A stretch of 12,578 bases of DNA from CAZUPF01 sp964622035 (lineage in GTDB: Bacteria; Patescibacteriota; WWE3; JAUXAW01; JAYEID01). Position numbers and translations under genes: made by a program. The stretch spans positions 1 to 12,578 of the forward strand of contig CAZUPF010000017.1 in assembly GCA_964622035.1 (NCBI GenBank), in the 5' to 3' direction. The notes below the pieces were generated by a model. That model was not told the origin of the DNA, made no database searches, and worked only from the letters and a program-made list of their open reading frames with translations. Below are positions 1 to 7,200 of this stretch, piece after piece. The stretch's first letter is position 1. Every line of letters starts with the position of its first letter.

Positions 1-451
1 GGTTTGACGCGCCAAAGATGATTTCAAAGGTGGTTAGTCGCGATGATTTGTAGGTCTCTCGGGCCCGAGCGGAAAAGATCTCCTCCTGCTCCGCCAACAA
101 ACCTCCCAAAGTCGCTATCCGTTCGGTAAGATCACCAATATCTTCCCGCAACCCGGCAAGCTCCTCCTCTTTGGCCCGAATCTGTGTCTGCGTCCTGTTA
201 ATCTGTAGCTGGGTCAGGTAGATTTGATTATCAAGGTAGGCAATCTCACCTTGCAGGTTACGCTCCTCCGCTCCCAGTTCAGCAATCTTGGCCCGGTACT
301 CCGCTATCTGCTCGTCAAGGCCCGAGAGCTTTTCCAAGTGTTCCGCAACCGAACCGGTTTCGGCAACCACCACCTCACCAATCGGCCAACCGCCCACCAA
401 AGCTACGAAGGTAAAAAGAAGAAGCAATACCGAAGCAAGTTTCTTGGTCAT
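1..451 (-). CDS. EnvC-like coiled-coil exported protein, probable murein hydrolase activator/peptidase (partial, C-terminus outside window)
   Basis: Translating the minus strand from the ATG at 451-449 gives 150 residues with no stop, running off the left edge. Residues about 7-29 are a hydrophobic export signal after MTKK, with a possible cleavage near VVVA-ET. Residues about 32-128 are rich in Glu, Leu, Gln and Arg in heptad-like spacing, a long coiled coil. Then comes ARETYKSSRLTTFEIIFGAS, resembling the point in EnvC/PcsB-type proteins where the coiled coil ends. In that family a C-terminal LytM (M23) or other hydrolase domain follows; it lies outside the window and cannot be confirmed. 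It sits 61 nt after ftsX, the usual place for the partner that FtsEX controls in septal peptidoglycan hydrolysis. No Shine-Dalgarno is visible; an extended -10 lies 9 nt before the ATG. The family is inferred from the N-terminal half and context only. Confidence 0.75.
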   Translation of the reverse strand, partial: MTKKLASVLLLLFTFVALVGGWPIGEVVVAETGSVAEHLEKLSGLDEQIAEYRAKIAELGAEERNLQGEIAYLDNQIYLTQLQINRTQTQIRAKEEELAGLREDIGDLTERIATLGGLLAEQEEIFSARARETYKSSRLTTFEIIFGASN

Positions 452-460
452 GGCAGGCCT

Positions 461-469
461 AATCTAGCA
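461..469 (-). promoter_or_regulatory. Putative extended -10 promoter of the EnvC-like gene
   Basis: The minus strand reads TGCTAGATT, an extended -10 (TGn plus a TATAAT-like hexamer), ending 9 nt before the ATG at 451. A weak -35 (TTGTGT) sits 18 bp upstream. Transcription starting at the usual distance would leave only a few leader nucleotides. There is no Shine-Dalgarno before the ATG. Confidence 0.4.
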
Positions 470-512
470 CACAAAACGGGCCGAACACAAAAACAAAAGA
501 GGTGTAGGGGGG

Positions 513-1382
513 CTAAACCCGAAGATACTTCCTAATCGCCAGCATCGCTCCAAAAGCTCCTAGAAGACCCGCACCCAGTAACTCCCCCAAAACCAACTCC
601 GCAGCAAAAAGTGGGGTCATTTCCGGTAGCGGCATCCCGCTCAAAAAACTAGAGATAACGGGGTAGCCCACGGGAATCAGCGCCAGGATCAGCACAAAGG
701 AAACCAATACCGCCACCACCCCGTAAAACGCCCCCTGAATAACAAAGGGCAGGCGAATATACCACTTGCTGGCCCCAATGAGTCGCATAATTTCAATCTC
801 CTCCTTCTTGCGGTGGATGCTCATGCCAATTGAGAGAAGGATAATCAGGAGAGAAATTGTCGTAAGAATGGCTACCAGAACCAAACCCACCTGCCTAACT
901 AGCGTCGAAACGCGCTGGAAGTTGGCCGCTACATCCTGAAAATAGATAACCTCTTCAACCAAGTCGTTAACTTGCAACCGGCGGTTGACCAGCTCCAAAT
1001 CCTCAATTTTTTCAGCTCGAATATCGAGACTCGCCGGGAAAATATTGGCACTAATAGACTCCAAAAGCATCGGCTCGTCCTGGTAGTCCTCCTTGTAAAT
1101 ATCCAACGCCTCCTCTTTGGAAGTGTAGGAAACCTCCAACACCCCCGTCATCTTCTGGAGCGCACCTTGCAGAGCGAGAACCTGGGCCTCGCTCGCCTCA
1201 TTCGTAAAGAAAGCCGTCAGTTGGGCCTTACTCTCTAGATAATCCAAGGCCAGACCGGAGCCAACCAGAGCCAAAACGAACAACGAGGTTACAGAGAGGG
1301 TCAATGTAGTAACAAAAATCGTTGCGAAACTAATACCGCGATCCCGCCAAATGTTCTTTCCCGCCTCACGGAAAAAATTCAT
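513..1382 (-). CDS. ftsX: Cell division ABC transporter permease FtsX
   Basis: FtsX is the membrane half of the FtsEX complex, which couples ATP hydrolysis in the cytoplasm to activation of peptidoglycan hydrolases outside during division. The 289-residue protein has the family layout: a short cytoplasmic N-terminus (MNFFREAGKNIWRDRG), a first membrane segment at about 18-46, an extracytoplasmic domain at about 47-160, then membrane segments at about 165-188, 212-240 and 260-284. The conserved cytoplasmic stretch after the second segment is present (RKKEEIEIMRLIGASKWYIR, about 191-210). Length is close to the usual 290-300 residues. The start ATG overlaps the ftsE stop (ATGA at 1382-1379), so translation is probably coupled to ftsE. 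It ends in TAG. The following coiled-coil protein is its likely extracytoplasmic partner. Confidence 0.95.
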   Translation of the reverse strand: MNFFREAGKNIWRDRGISFATIFVTTLTLSVTSLFVLALVGSGLALDYLESKAQLTAFFTNEASEAQVLALQGALQKMTGVLEVSYTSKEEALDIYKEDYQDEPMLLESISANIFPASLDIRAEKIEDLELVNRRLQVNDLVEEVIYFQDVAANFQRVSTLVRQVGLVLVAILTTISLLIILLSIGMSIHRKKEEIEIMRLIGASKWYIRLPFVIQGAFYGVVAVLVSFVLILALIPVGYPVISSFLSGMPLPEMTPLFAAELVLGELLGAGLLGAFGAMLAIRKYLRV

Positions 1383-2050
1383 CGGTACTTGCCCTTCTTC
1401 TCGTCCTTAGCGATCTTCCCCTTCTCCAACCGAACAACCCGCTGTCGCAGCCGATCCACCATCACATCATCATGGGTGGCCACAATAACCGTCGTCCCCG
1501 CCTCATTAACCGCGGTTAGAACTTCCAAAATCTTGGCGGTGGTTTCCGGGTCAACATTCCCCGTCGGCTCATCGGCCAAAAGAAGCCGTGGTTTGTGAAC
1601 TAAAGCCCGCGCAAAGGAGGCCCGCTCCTTCTCCCCCCCGGAAAGATGGTGCGGGAAAAGGTTTGCGCGACCGGAAAGGCCCAACAGCTCCAGAACCTCA
1701 AGGGCCCGCTCCGCAGCGTCTTCTGCTCCCACAACCTCCAAAGGAAGAGTAATATTCTCCAAAACCGTTCGCGAGGGGATCAGCTTAAACTCCTGAAAGA
1801 CAACCCCTATTTGACGACGCAACTCGGCCACTTCGCTATCCGACAGTTTGGGAATCTCCAAATCGTCAAAAAACAAGGTTCCCTCGGTAGGAGACTCCTC
1901 CCGTAGTAGCAGCTTAACCAGGGTGGTCTTGCCCGCCCCGGATGGTCCAACCACAAATACAAACTCCCCCTCAGCAACAGCGAAAGAGACGCCGTCCAAA
2001 GCCCGTGTCCCATCGGGATACTCCTGTGTTACCGCATCAAATTTAATCAA
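1379..2050 (-). CDS. ftsE: Cell division ATP-binding protein FtsE
   Basis: ATPase subunit of FtsEX, 223 residues, the usual FtsE size. Visible ABC motifs are Walker A GPSGAGKT (35-42), Q-loop Gln86, signature LSGGE (136-140), Walker B LLLADE (156-161), D-loop GNVD (164-167) and the switch His193 in ATHDD. The signature continues as KERASFARAL rather than the more common QQRVAIARA type, a mild departure. The start codon is TTG at 2050-2048, overlapping the TGA of the upstream 141-aa gene (TTGA). No ATG fits the family N-terminus, so start by translational re-initiation is likely. The stop overlaps the ftsX start. The charged tail (KDEKKGKYR) is typical of FtsE. An ordinary ABC ATPase is the only alternative, and ftsX next door makes that unlikely. 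Confidence 0.95.
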   Translation of the reverse strand: MIKFDAVTQEYPDGTRALDGVSFAVAEGEFVFVVGPSGAGKTTLVKLLLREESPTEGTLFFDDLEIPKLSDSEVAELRRQIGVVFQEFKLIPSRTVLENITLPLEVVGAEDAAERALEVLELLGLSGRANLFPHHLSGGEKERASFARALVHKPRLLLADEPTGNVDPETTAKILEVLTAVNEAGTTVIVATHDDVMVDRLRQRVVRLEKGKIAKDEKKGKYR

Positions 2051-2472
2051 CGGAAAATAATCTTCTCCACCCTCATTATCTTCTGGTCGCCCTCTGTAGT
2101 TCTTCTCACCGAACCCTGAACTTCCGCAGACATGCTCTCCGAAACCAGCAACTTCTCATCACTAGCTTCCAAAAGGAGCAGCAGCTCCCCTTCCGAAGTC
2201 ACTAATTTATGGGTTCCCTGCATATAAATTGAAACTCCGAGGGGGTAGATAATTCCCGTATGGCTCTCCCAATCAGGTGGCAGGGGCTCTTGGGAACCTT
2301 CCTCCCCACCCGCAGCAGTGCCCTCTTCAGAAGTGTTCGCCGTCTCGGAGAGTGAAGCCGGAGCCTCGCTGGGAGGGGCGCCGCGGCCAAGAGACCTAAA
2401 AGCCAAATAGAAACCAGCTACAGCCAAGACGGAAAAAACAAACAGATATTTTCGAGGTATGGACAGGTTCAT
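2047..2472 (-). CDS. Conserved small membrane-anchored protein of unknown function
   Basis: The 141-residue product has one membrane segment (about 8-25) after a basic N-terminus (MNLSIPRKY). A disordered Pro/Ser/Glu/Gly-rich linker (about 31-68) follows, then a small, probably beta-rich domain (about 72-141) with the motif SIYMQGTHKL (81-90) and a stretch AEVQGSVRRTTEGDQKIMRVEKI that resembles the strands of an OB-like barrel. I recall similar single-pass proteins with a GTHKL motif in Patescibacteria, but I know no named family. It is sandwiched between prfB (14 nt gap) and ftsE (4-nt overlap TTGA), so it is probably co-expressed with FtsEX and could act at the cell envelope. A Shine-Dalgarno AGGAA lies 6 nt before the ATG. 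Function is unknown. Confidence 0.85.
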   Translation of the reverse strand: MNLSIPRKYLFVFSVLAVAGFYLAFRSLGRGAPPSEAPASLSETANTSEEGTAAGGEEGSQEPLPPDWESHTGIIYPLGVSIYMQGTHKLVTSEGELLLLLEASDEKLLVSESMSAEVQGSVRRTTEGDQKIMRVEKIIFR

Positions 2473-2478
2473 TGCTAG

Positions 2479-2483
2479 TTCCT
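2479..2483 (-). promoter_or_regulatory. Ribosome binding site of the 141-aa gene
   Basis: AGGAA on the minus strand, 6 nt before the ATG at 2472 and inside the 14-nt gap after the prfB stop. It supports translation as part of a prfB-led transcript, in contrast to several neighbours that lack such a site. Confidence 0.55.
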
Positions 2484-2486
2484 ATC

Positions 2487-3521
2487 TTACACCACCCCAA
2501 CCCCCGCGCGCAATTGGGACTCAACAAAAAGCTCCAATTCCCCACCCAACACCGCCGTCGGGTTTTTCACTTCCACCCCCGTCCGAAGATCCTTGACCAA
2601 TTTGTAGGGATGCAAAACATAGGAACGGATTTGGTGGCCCCAACCGGGGACCGTATATTTCCCCTTCAGCTTACTCTCCTCGGCCCGCCTCTTCTCCAAT
2701 TCAATCCGCAGCAGCTTCGAACGCAAAAAATCCATCGCCAACTCCCGATTGCGTTGCTGGGTCCGCTCCATCTGACACTCAACCACAAGCCCACTCGGTT
2801 TGTGCGTCAGCCGCACTGCCGTAGAAACCTTGTTCACATTCTGCCCCCCCGGACCACCCGAACGAAAAGCCTCAAAAACAACATCATCGGCGCTAAGTTC
2901 CACCTCCACCGCCTCGGAAGTAACCGGCAAAACCTCCACACCAGCGAAAGAAGTTTGCCGCAGCTTATCGGCATTAAAAGGAGACTGGCGTACCAGACGG
3001 TGCGTTCCTGCCTCACCTTTGAGATAGCCATAAGCATACGGACCATCAATACGGTAAGTCGCTGATTTGATCCCGGCCTCTTCCCCCCGCGATTCTGCTA
3101 CCTTCGTCACCGACCAGCCGCGCCGCGCCGCGTAGCCCTCATACATCCGCGCCAGCATTGCCGACCAGTCCATCGCCTCAGTCCCTCCCTGACCAGCGTG
3201 AATAGATAAGAAAGCAGCGCTGCGGTCGTACTTCCCCGAAAGGAAAGTGGCCAGCTCTAACTGGCGCAGCTCCGCCGCAAACTTTCCTCCCTCTTCGCCA
3301 CCAGCACCCGCCGATTTCGCCAACTCTTCCTCCAACCCCACCACACCCAAGATAATATCTTCAAGTTCGGCGATCTCTTTCATCACCGCTTGGCCCTTTT
3401 TCCAATCCTGCCACAGCTCGGGGCTCTTGGACTCCTTTTCTAACTCCGCCAACCGGGCCTCCTTACCGGCAATATCTAGTTTTTCCTTGACCGCCGCCAG
3501 GCGCTCTTTAAGATCTTCCAT
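2487..3521 (-). CDS. prfB: Peptide chain release factor 2 (no programmed frameshift)
   Basis: RF2 releases finished proteins at UGA and UAA codons. From the ATG at 3521 the product has 344 residues: an N-terminal helical domain, then HAGQGGTEAMDW (108-119), the stop-codon recognition tripeptide SPF (180-182), which marks RF2 rather than RF1, and the catalytic GGQ (225-227) in RSGGPGGQNVNKVSTAV. The C-terminal IRSYVLHPYKLVKDLRTGVE block is also family-typical. The reading frame can be extended to a GTG at 3539, but that codon overlaps the putative -10 element, so the internal ATG is preferred. GGGAGG lies just before the ATG with only 1-2 nt spacing, too close for normal use. The frame is continuous, whereas many bacteria need a +1 frameshift here. 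It ends in TAA, 14 nt before the next gene. Confidence 0.95.
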   Translation of the reverse strand: MEDLKERLAAVKEKLDIAGKEARLAELEKESKSPELWQDWKKGQAVMKEIAELEDIILGVVGLEEELAKSAGAGGEEGGKFAAELRQLELATFLSGKYDRSAAFLSIHAGQGGTEAMDWSAMLARMYEGYAARRGWSVTKVAESRGEEAGIKSATYRIDGPYAYGYLKGEAGTHRLVRQSPFNADKLRQTSFAGVEVLPVTSEAVEVELSADDVVFEAFRSGGPGGQNVNKVSTAVRLTHKPSGLVVECQMERTQQRNRELAMDFLRSKLLRIELEKRRAEESKLKGKYTVPGWGHQIRSYVLHPYKLVKDLRTGVEVKNPTAVLGGELELFVESQLRAGVGVV

Positions 3522-3529
3522 CCCTCCCG

Positions 3530-3542
3530 ATTCTACCACAAC
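3530..3542 (-). promoter_or_regulatory. Putative extended -10 promoter of prfB (13-mer shared with secA)
   Basis: The minus strand reads GTTGTGGTAGAAT, containing TG-G-TAGAAT, a good extended -10. It ends 8 nt before the ATG at 3521, so a normally spaced transcript would start 1-2 nt before the ATG. The same 13 nt occur before secA. It overlaps the alternative GTG start codon. Confidence 0.5.
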
Positions 3543-3571
3543 CCCCGCCCAAGCCCTGATTGCCGCTCGTC

Positions 3572-5917
3572 CTATTGCAGAAGCTTTCGCAGGTTAGCAG
3601 CCGCCTGCTCCGGTGTCTCCCGATCGTAAACCATCACCTGAGCCCCCAGCTCAATCCCCCCCAACTTCTTCAACCGCGGCACAAATTCCAAATGCCAGTG
3701 ATAAAAAACAGGGCTATCGCCAACAGCAAATTTCCGTGACAGCGAACTGATCCAAAAATTATAAGAAGGATCGTCATACCCCTCCCTAAAAACCGCGGTA
3801 ATCTTCTGTAACGCTTCCGCCAAGGCCACAACTTCGCCTTCGTCAATGTCGGAAAAATTCGACCGGTGTTTTTTGGGAATCATTAAAAGCTCGAGAGGCC
3901 GCTGGGCCGCGTAAGGAGAGGTAACCAGAAAACCCTCGTTTTCAAAAACCGCCCGCGCTCCCCCGGACTCCCGCCGGAGCAAGTCACAGTAGGGACAGCT
4001 TCGGTGCTGCTGATAATATTGCTCCGCCCCCGCCAGCTCCTCCGCCAATGCCTCGGGAATTTTTTCAAAAGTAATTAGCTGGGAATGGGGGTGGGTCAGC
4101 GAGGCACCAGACTCCGGACCGTAATTATTATAAATGTAGGGCAGACCAGTAGCGTCATAATAACGGGAGCGAAAGACATAGGCCTGAACGATCTTCTCCA
4201 CCTGCGTAAGCGGCAGCTCGGCAATATCTTTCTCGTGACTCGGACTGTGAATAATCACTTCGTGCGCCGCCAGGATGGGAAATTTATTAGGGATAACGCG
4301 CACTTCCCAACCGGGGCCATTGGGCGCCCCGCGACCGATCCGCAAAACCTCTAGGGGAGTGTGCCGCTCACTACCCTCACCAAAAGAGCAACCAGTAGAT
4401 TCCTCCACCGCCCGCTTTTTCCTCTCGGACGCCACGATCACCCATTCCCCACTAATCGCATCTTGGCGATACTCACCAACTCGCGGCGAGGCCACCCCAA
4501 AACGGTACCCTAGTGCCTTACGATAGAGCTCCAGATATTTCTGAGCCGAAACTGCCCAAGAAAAATCGGCCCGCATACCTTTTTCCACCAGCGCCGCAAA
4601 CTCTTCAGGGCGGGAGAAGGAATCGAGGGCCCTCTTGGTCGCCCGCACCAGCGCCTTGGCCTCATACTTTTCAAATAAAAACCCATTTTCCTCCGTAACG
4701 CTGTCCGCCAGACCACCGACGCGGCGAACAAGAGGTACTGTCCCGTAGCGCATGGCCATCATTTGTAACAGCCCGCAAGGTTCGAACTTGGAAGGCACCA
4801 GCAAAATATCGGCCCCGGCTAATATCTGCCGAGCCAAAGCGGTGTCGAATTTGATCTCCGCAGCAAACTTCTCCGGATACTTCTTAGCTAGCAGGGCAAA
4901 CTTCTTTTCCCACTCGGGATCCCCGGTACCCAAGAGCGCAAACTGCAAATCCTTATTTTTGAGCTTCCCCCACGCCCTTTCTATCAGATCCAGGCCCTTC
5001 TGCTTCGGCTCCAACCGACCGATGAACGCTAGGAGAGGAACCTCCGGCGCTTGCGGAAGTCCCAACTTCTCCTGCAACCTCTTCTTATTCTCCCGCTTCC
5101 CCTCCCGCCAACCGGAGCTGGTGTAGTTTTCGAAAATATGCTCATCAGTCTCGGGATCGAACGAGCGGGCATCAATCCCATTAAGAATGCCGAAGATCCG
5201 CGCGGAGCGTGCTCGAAGAATTTCATGAAGACCTTCCCCAAGCTCGGTCGTTAGTATCTCCCGAGCGTAAGTTGGAGAAACCGTGGTAATTACATCGGCC
5301 CCCGCAATCCCCTGAAGCAGAAAGTCAATATTCTCGTCCACCGCATCCCAAGCCAGAACCTTCGATCCCGCAACCGACAAGCCCACCTCAGAAAACAAAT
5401 CCAAACTGGCGATCCCCTGGTAAGAAAGGTTGTGAACAGTAAGCAAAGTTGCCGGCGGGCTTGGTAACTCTTTGATCAGCTGAGGAATAATGCCAGTATG
5501 CCAATCGTTCAAATGTAAAAGGTCCGGCTTCCAAAAGTCCTGCCCGGCTAGCCAGCCGACCACGGCGCATCCAAAAAAACCAAACCGTCGCAACTCCCCC
5601 TCCAAACCCGTAAAGGCCTCCTCCCCACCCCCCGAAAGATACTCCTCGTTCTCAAACAAAAGGACCAGAACCTCGCTTTCGGGAAGGAAAGTTTCATAAA
5701 CAGAAACCGGTTTGTCCTCCTCATCGTAGGGAATAGTAAACTCAAACTTCTTCTCCAGCGCATACTTCTTACGGTCAATCGTATCGTAAAGAGGGAGGGC
5801 TACCCGAACATCCACCCCCAATTTTTTGAGAGCTCGGGGAAGGGCTGCGGAGACATCACCCAACCCCCCAAGCTTTACCAAAGGAGCGCATTCCGAAGAG
5901 CAAAAAAGAACCTTCAT
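3572..5917 (-). CDS. Fusion protein: GT5 glycogen/starch synthase plus galactose-1-phosphate uridylyltransferase-like domain
   Basis: The 781-residue frame holds two enzymes. Residues 1-470 form a GT-B glycogen synthase (GlgA, GT5), which adds glucose from ADP- or UDP-glucose to alpha-1,4-glucan: KLGGL (15-19, the KTGGL nucleotide-sugar motif), LNDWHTG (136-142), TVHNLSYQG (160-168), IGRLEPKQKGLDL (299-311, one residue longer than the usual RLxxQKGxDL) and SKFEPCGL (376-383). Length fits the roughly 477-residue family. After a linker of about ten residues, 480-781 match a GalT/HIT-fold nucleotidyltransferase: RQDAISGEWVIVASER (484-499), GASLTHPHSQ (604-613) with His611 the expected nucleophile that carries the nucleotide, CPYC (641-644, possible zinc site) and HWHLEF (740-745). 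GalT-like and ADP-glucose phosphorylase-like activities are both possible. No ATG lies at the junction; Val474 is GTG but without a Shine-Dalgarno. An extended -10 lies 9 nt before the ATG. Confidence 0.92.
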   Translation of the reverse strand: MKVLFCSSECAPLVKLGGLGDVSAALPRALKKLGVDVRVALPLYDTIDRKKYALEKKFEFTIPYDEEDKPVSVYETFLPESEVLVLLFENEEYLSGGGEEAFTGLEGELRRFGFFGCAVVGWLAGQDFWKPDLLHLNDWHTGIIPQLIKELPSPPATLLTVHNLSYQGIASLDLFSEVGLSVAGSKVLAWDAVDENIDFLLQGIAGADVITTVSPTYAREILTTELGEGLHEILRARSARIFGILNGIDARSFDPETDEHIFENYTSSGWREGKRENKKRLQEKLGLPQAPEVPLLAFIGRLEPKQKGLDLIERAWGKLKNKDLQFALLGTGDPEWEKKFALLAKKYPEKFAAEIKFDTALARQILAGADILLVPSKFEPCGLLQMMAMRYGTVPLVRRVGGLADSVTEENGFLFEKYEAKALVRATKRALDSFSRPEEFAALVEKGMRADFSWAVSAQKYLELYRKALGYRFGVASPRVGEYRQDAISGEWVIVASERKKRAVEESTGCSFGEGSERHTPLEVLRIGRGAPNGPGWEVRVIPNKFPILAAHEVIIHSPSHEKDIAELPLTQVEKIVQAYVFRSRYYDATGLPYIYNNYGPESGASLTHPHSQLITFEKIPEALAEELAGAEQYYQQHRSCPYCDLLRRESGGARAVFENEGFLVTSPYAAQRPLELLMIPKKHRSNFSDIDEGEVVALAEALQKITAVFREGYDDPSYNFWISSLSRKFAVGDSPVFYHWHLEFVPRLKKLGGIELGAQVMVYDRETPEQAAANLRKLLQ

Positions 5918-5926
5918 CCTGAATTT

Positions 5927-5935
5927 ATTGTAACA
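5927..5935 (-). promoter_or_regulatory. Putative extended -10 promoter of the GT5-GalT fusion gene
   Basis: The minus strand reads TGTTACAAT, with TG one base before TACAAT (5 of 6 matches to TATAAT). It ends 9 nt before the ATG at 5917. The spacer AAATTCAGG holds only a partial, too-close AGG. No clear -35 was found at 17 bp. Confidence 0.5.
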
Positions 5936-5968
5936 CTCTAACGAAAGAGCAGAAAGAGGAAACCGCGG

Positions 5969-7180
5969 TCACAGTACTGCCAAAGCACCTAAAGTAATGA
6001 GGGCTAGAGAGACGAGAATAACAAGCAAACCCTCTTGGCTACCAGTGGGGTAGGACGCGGGCGGGGTTGGCTTCGGCGGCGCGGGCACAACCGACTCTTC
6101 TTCTTCTTCTTCCTCTTCCTCTTCCTCTTCCTCCTCTTCCTCACTAACTGTAATGGCAATAGCCGCATCGTCCGACTTGTCTGTTCCGACAATTGTCGCC
6201 GTATTCACCGACCGGTAATCTCCAACCGCTAAATCCGACTTCGCCGCTGCCGCAAATGTCCGCACCACCCCCGTAGCCTCAGTGGTTCCCGCCGCCACGG
6301 TACCAAAACCAAGATAGCTGTCCATCTCCCCATCCAAATTAGCGTCGCCCTCAAAGCTACGGTACAAGCTTTCCTGAGTGTAGCCATCCGCCACCTCCAC
6401 ATTCTCAGCAGCCACATCCCCCGTGTTCCATACCACTACTTTCCACTCCACCCCCGCACCGGAATCTACGGTAATCTCAACATCATGCCAGACCAACGAT
6501 CCCGCTAACCGAACATATTTCTTAATTCGCAGGCTCGGCTCTCCAGGAGAAGCAACCGTAGCCGTAATAGTCGCACTGGCAGTGAGCCCCGCATCCGCAA
6601 TACTGAAGGTGTTCTTGGAGGTGTGCGTTCCTGCCCCCAAACCGCTCAGCAGCGCCTCCTCCCCACCAACCACCGCCTCAAACTCACGATAGTAGTTTGT
6701 ATCAGCAAAAGAGGCGACTTCGGAACCACCAACCGGGATCACCCCCCAATCAAAACCGGGCCCGACCCCGCTGGGCACTTCTCCTACGAAAGAAGCATAT
6801 AAAAGAGTGTTGGTGTAGCTGTCCGTTGAGGAGGCGCTTATCTCTGCATCCCCCGTGTTCCACACCACTACTTTCCAAACAACTGTACTCCCAGGATCCG
6901 CCTCCAAAGACCCAACTGTAACCCCTGGCACGCTGCTAGCCGTATCCGAGTACCAAAGCTCGGTACCTCTGATCTTCACATACTTCTTAATCCGCAGGTC
7001 TGATTCCGTTACCGTGAAGGTCAGGGTACAACCCTCCCCACCCCCCACGGCCGCCTCTGAAGGTTCCGGAGTAGTAGTTGTTTCGGGCCGAGACAGCTTC
7101 CAAGCGGTGAAGATAGCCGCCCCACCAAGAACAAACGTTATTAGACTTATCAGAAGAAAAGTTATCTTTTTGGGCTTCAT
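5969..7180 (-). CDS. Exported, membrane-anchored protein with two DUF11-like repeats and a poly-glutamate stalk
   Basis: The 403-residue product starts with a basic N-terminus and a membrane segment (about 6-27), a signal peptide or anchor. Two tandem domains follow, about 62-210 and 217-345, both opening with LRIKKYV and carrying WKVVVWNTGD (102-111 and 246-255), like the beta-sandwich DUF11/CARDB-type repeats of bacterial surface proteins. The second carries DANLDGEMD (279-287), a DxNxDG calcium-type loop. Then come 16 consecutive Glu (347-362), a Pro-rich stretch (366-375) and a C-terminal hydrophobic segment (about 384-403). PTG at 378-380 recalls a sortase motif, but it lacks the x of LPxTG and there is no basic tail, so a plain membrane anchor is more likely. 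It follows the other exported gene by 20 nt with no clear Shine-Dalgarno. The product is probably displayed on the cell surface; its partner is unknown. Confidence 0.85.
   Translation of the reverse strand: MKPKKITFLLISLITFVLGGAAIFTAWKLSRPETTTTPEPSEAAVGGGEGCTLTFTVTESDLRIKKYVKIRGTELWYSDTASSVPGVTVGSLEADPGSTVVWKVVVWNTGDAEISASSTDSYTNTLLYASFVGEVPSGVGPGFDWGVIPVGGSEVASFADTNYYREFEAVVGGEEALLSGLGAGTHTSKNTFSIADAGLTASATITATVASPGEPSLRIKKYVRLAGSLVWHDVEITVDSGAGVEWKVVVWNTGDVAAENVEVADGYTQESLYRSFEGDANLDGEMDSYLGFGTVAAGTTEATGVVRTFAAAAKSDLAVGDYRSVNTATIVGTDKSDDAAIAITVSEEEEEEEEEEEEEEEESVVPAPPKPTPPASYPTGSQEGLLVILVSLALITLGALAVL
6095..6142 (-). repeat. Trinucleotide GAR repeat encoding 16 Glu
   Basis: Sixteen in-frame GAG/GAA codons (coding strand), mixed rather than pure: the last run is five GAA then GAG. 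It encodes residues 347-362 of the exported repeat protein. A triplet repeat can lengthen or shorten without a frameshift, so stalk length may vary between strains. Confidence 0.9.
6146..6997 (-). repeat. Tandem duplicated domain within the exported protein
   Basis: Two protein repeats (6551-6997 and 6146-6532) share LRIKKYV and WKVVVWNTGD. At DNA level, 31-nt stretches at 6415-6445 and 6847-6877 differ at one base only, so the duplication is either recent or held similar by gene conversion. The regions between are much more diverged. Confidence 0.75.
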
Positions 7181-7200
7181 CTTAATGACTTAGCTGCTCG

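Noticed and set aside
452..512. Possible terminator after ftsX (GGGTTTAGCCC with T-rich sequence downstream)
   Set aside because: The stem is only 3 bp, and the T-rich stretch begins about 12 nt later and is interrupted by G. Not enough for an intrinsic terminator.
224..535. Plus-strand open frame of 103 codons
   Set aside because: It lies antisense to the EnvC-like gene and the end of ftsX; the product has no domain features and reads as low-information basic sequence. It is a shadow frame.
3522..3539. GTG at 3539 as the prfB start, adding six residues
   Set aside because: It overlaps the putative -10 element, and the added VESGG residues look unlike RF2 N-termini. The ATG at 3521 gives the expected M-x-x-L start. 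Not fully excluded if prfB is only read from upstream transcripts.
6041..6055. Sortase-like sorting signal at the C-terminus of the exported repeat protein
   Set aside because: YPTGS lacks the residue between Pro and Thr of LPxTG, and the hydrophobic tail ends without basic residues. A simple membrane anchor fits better.
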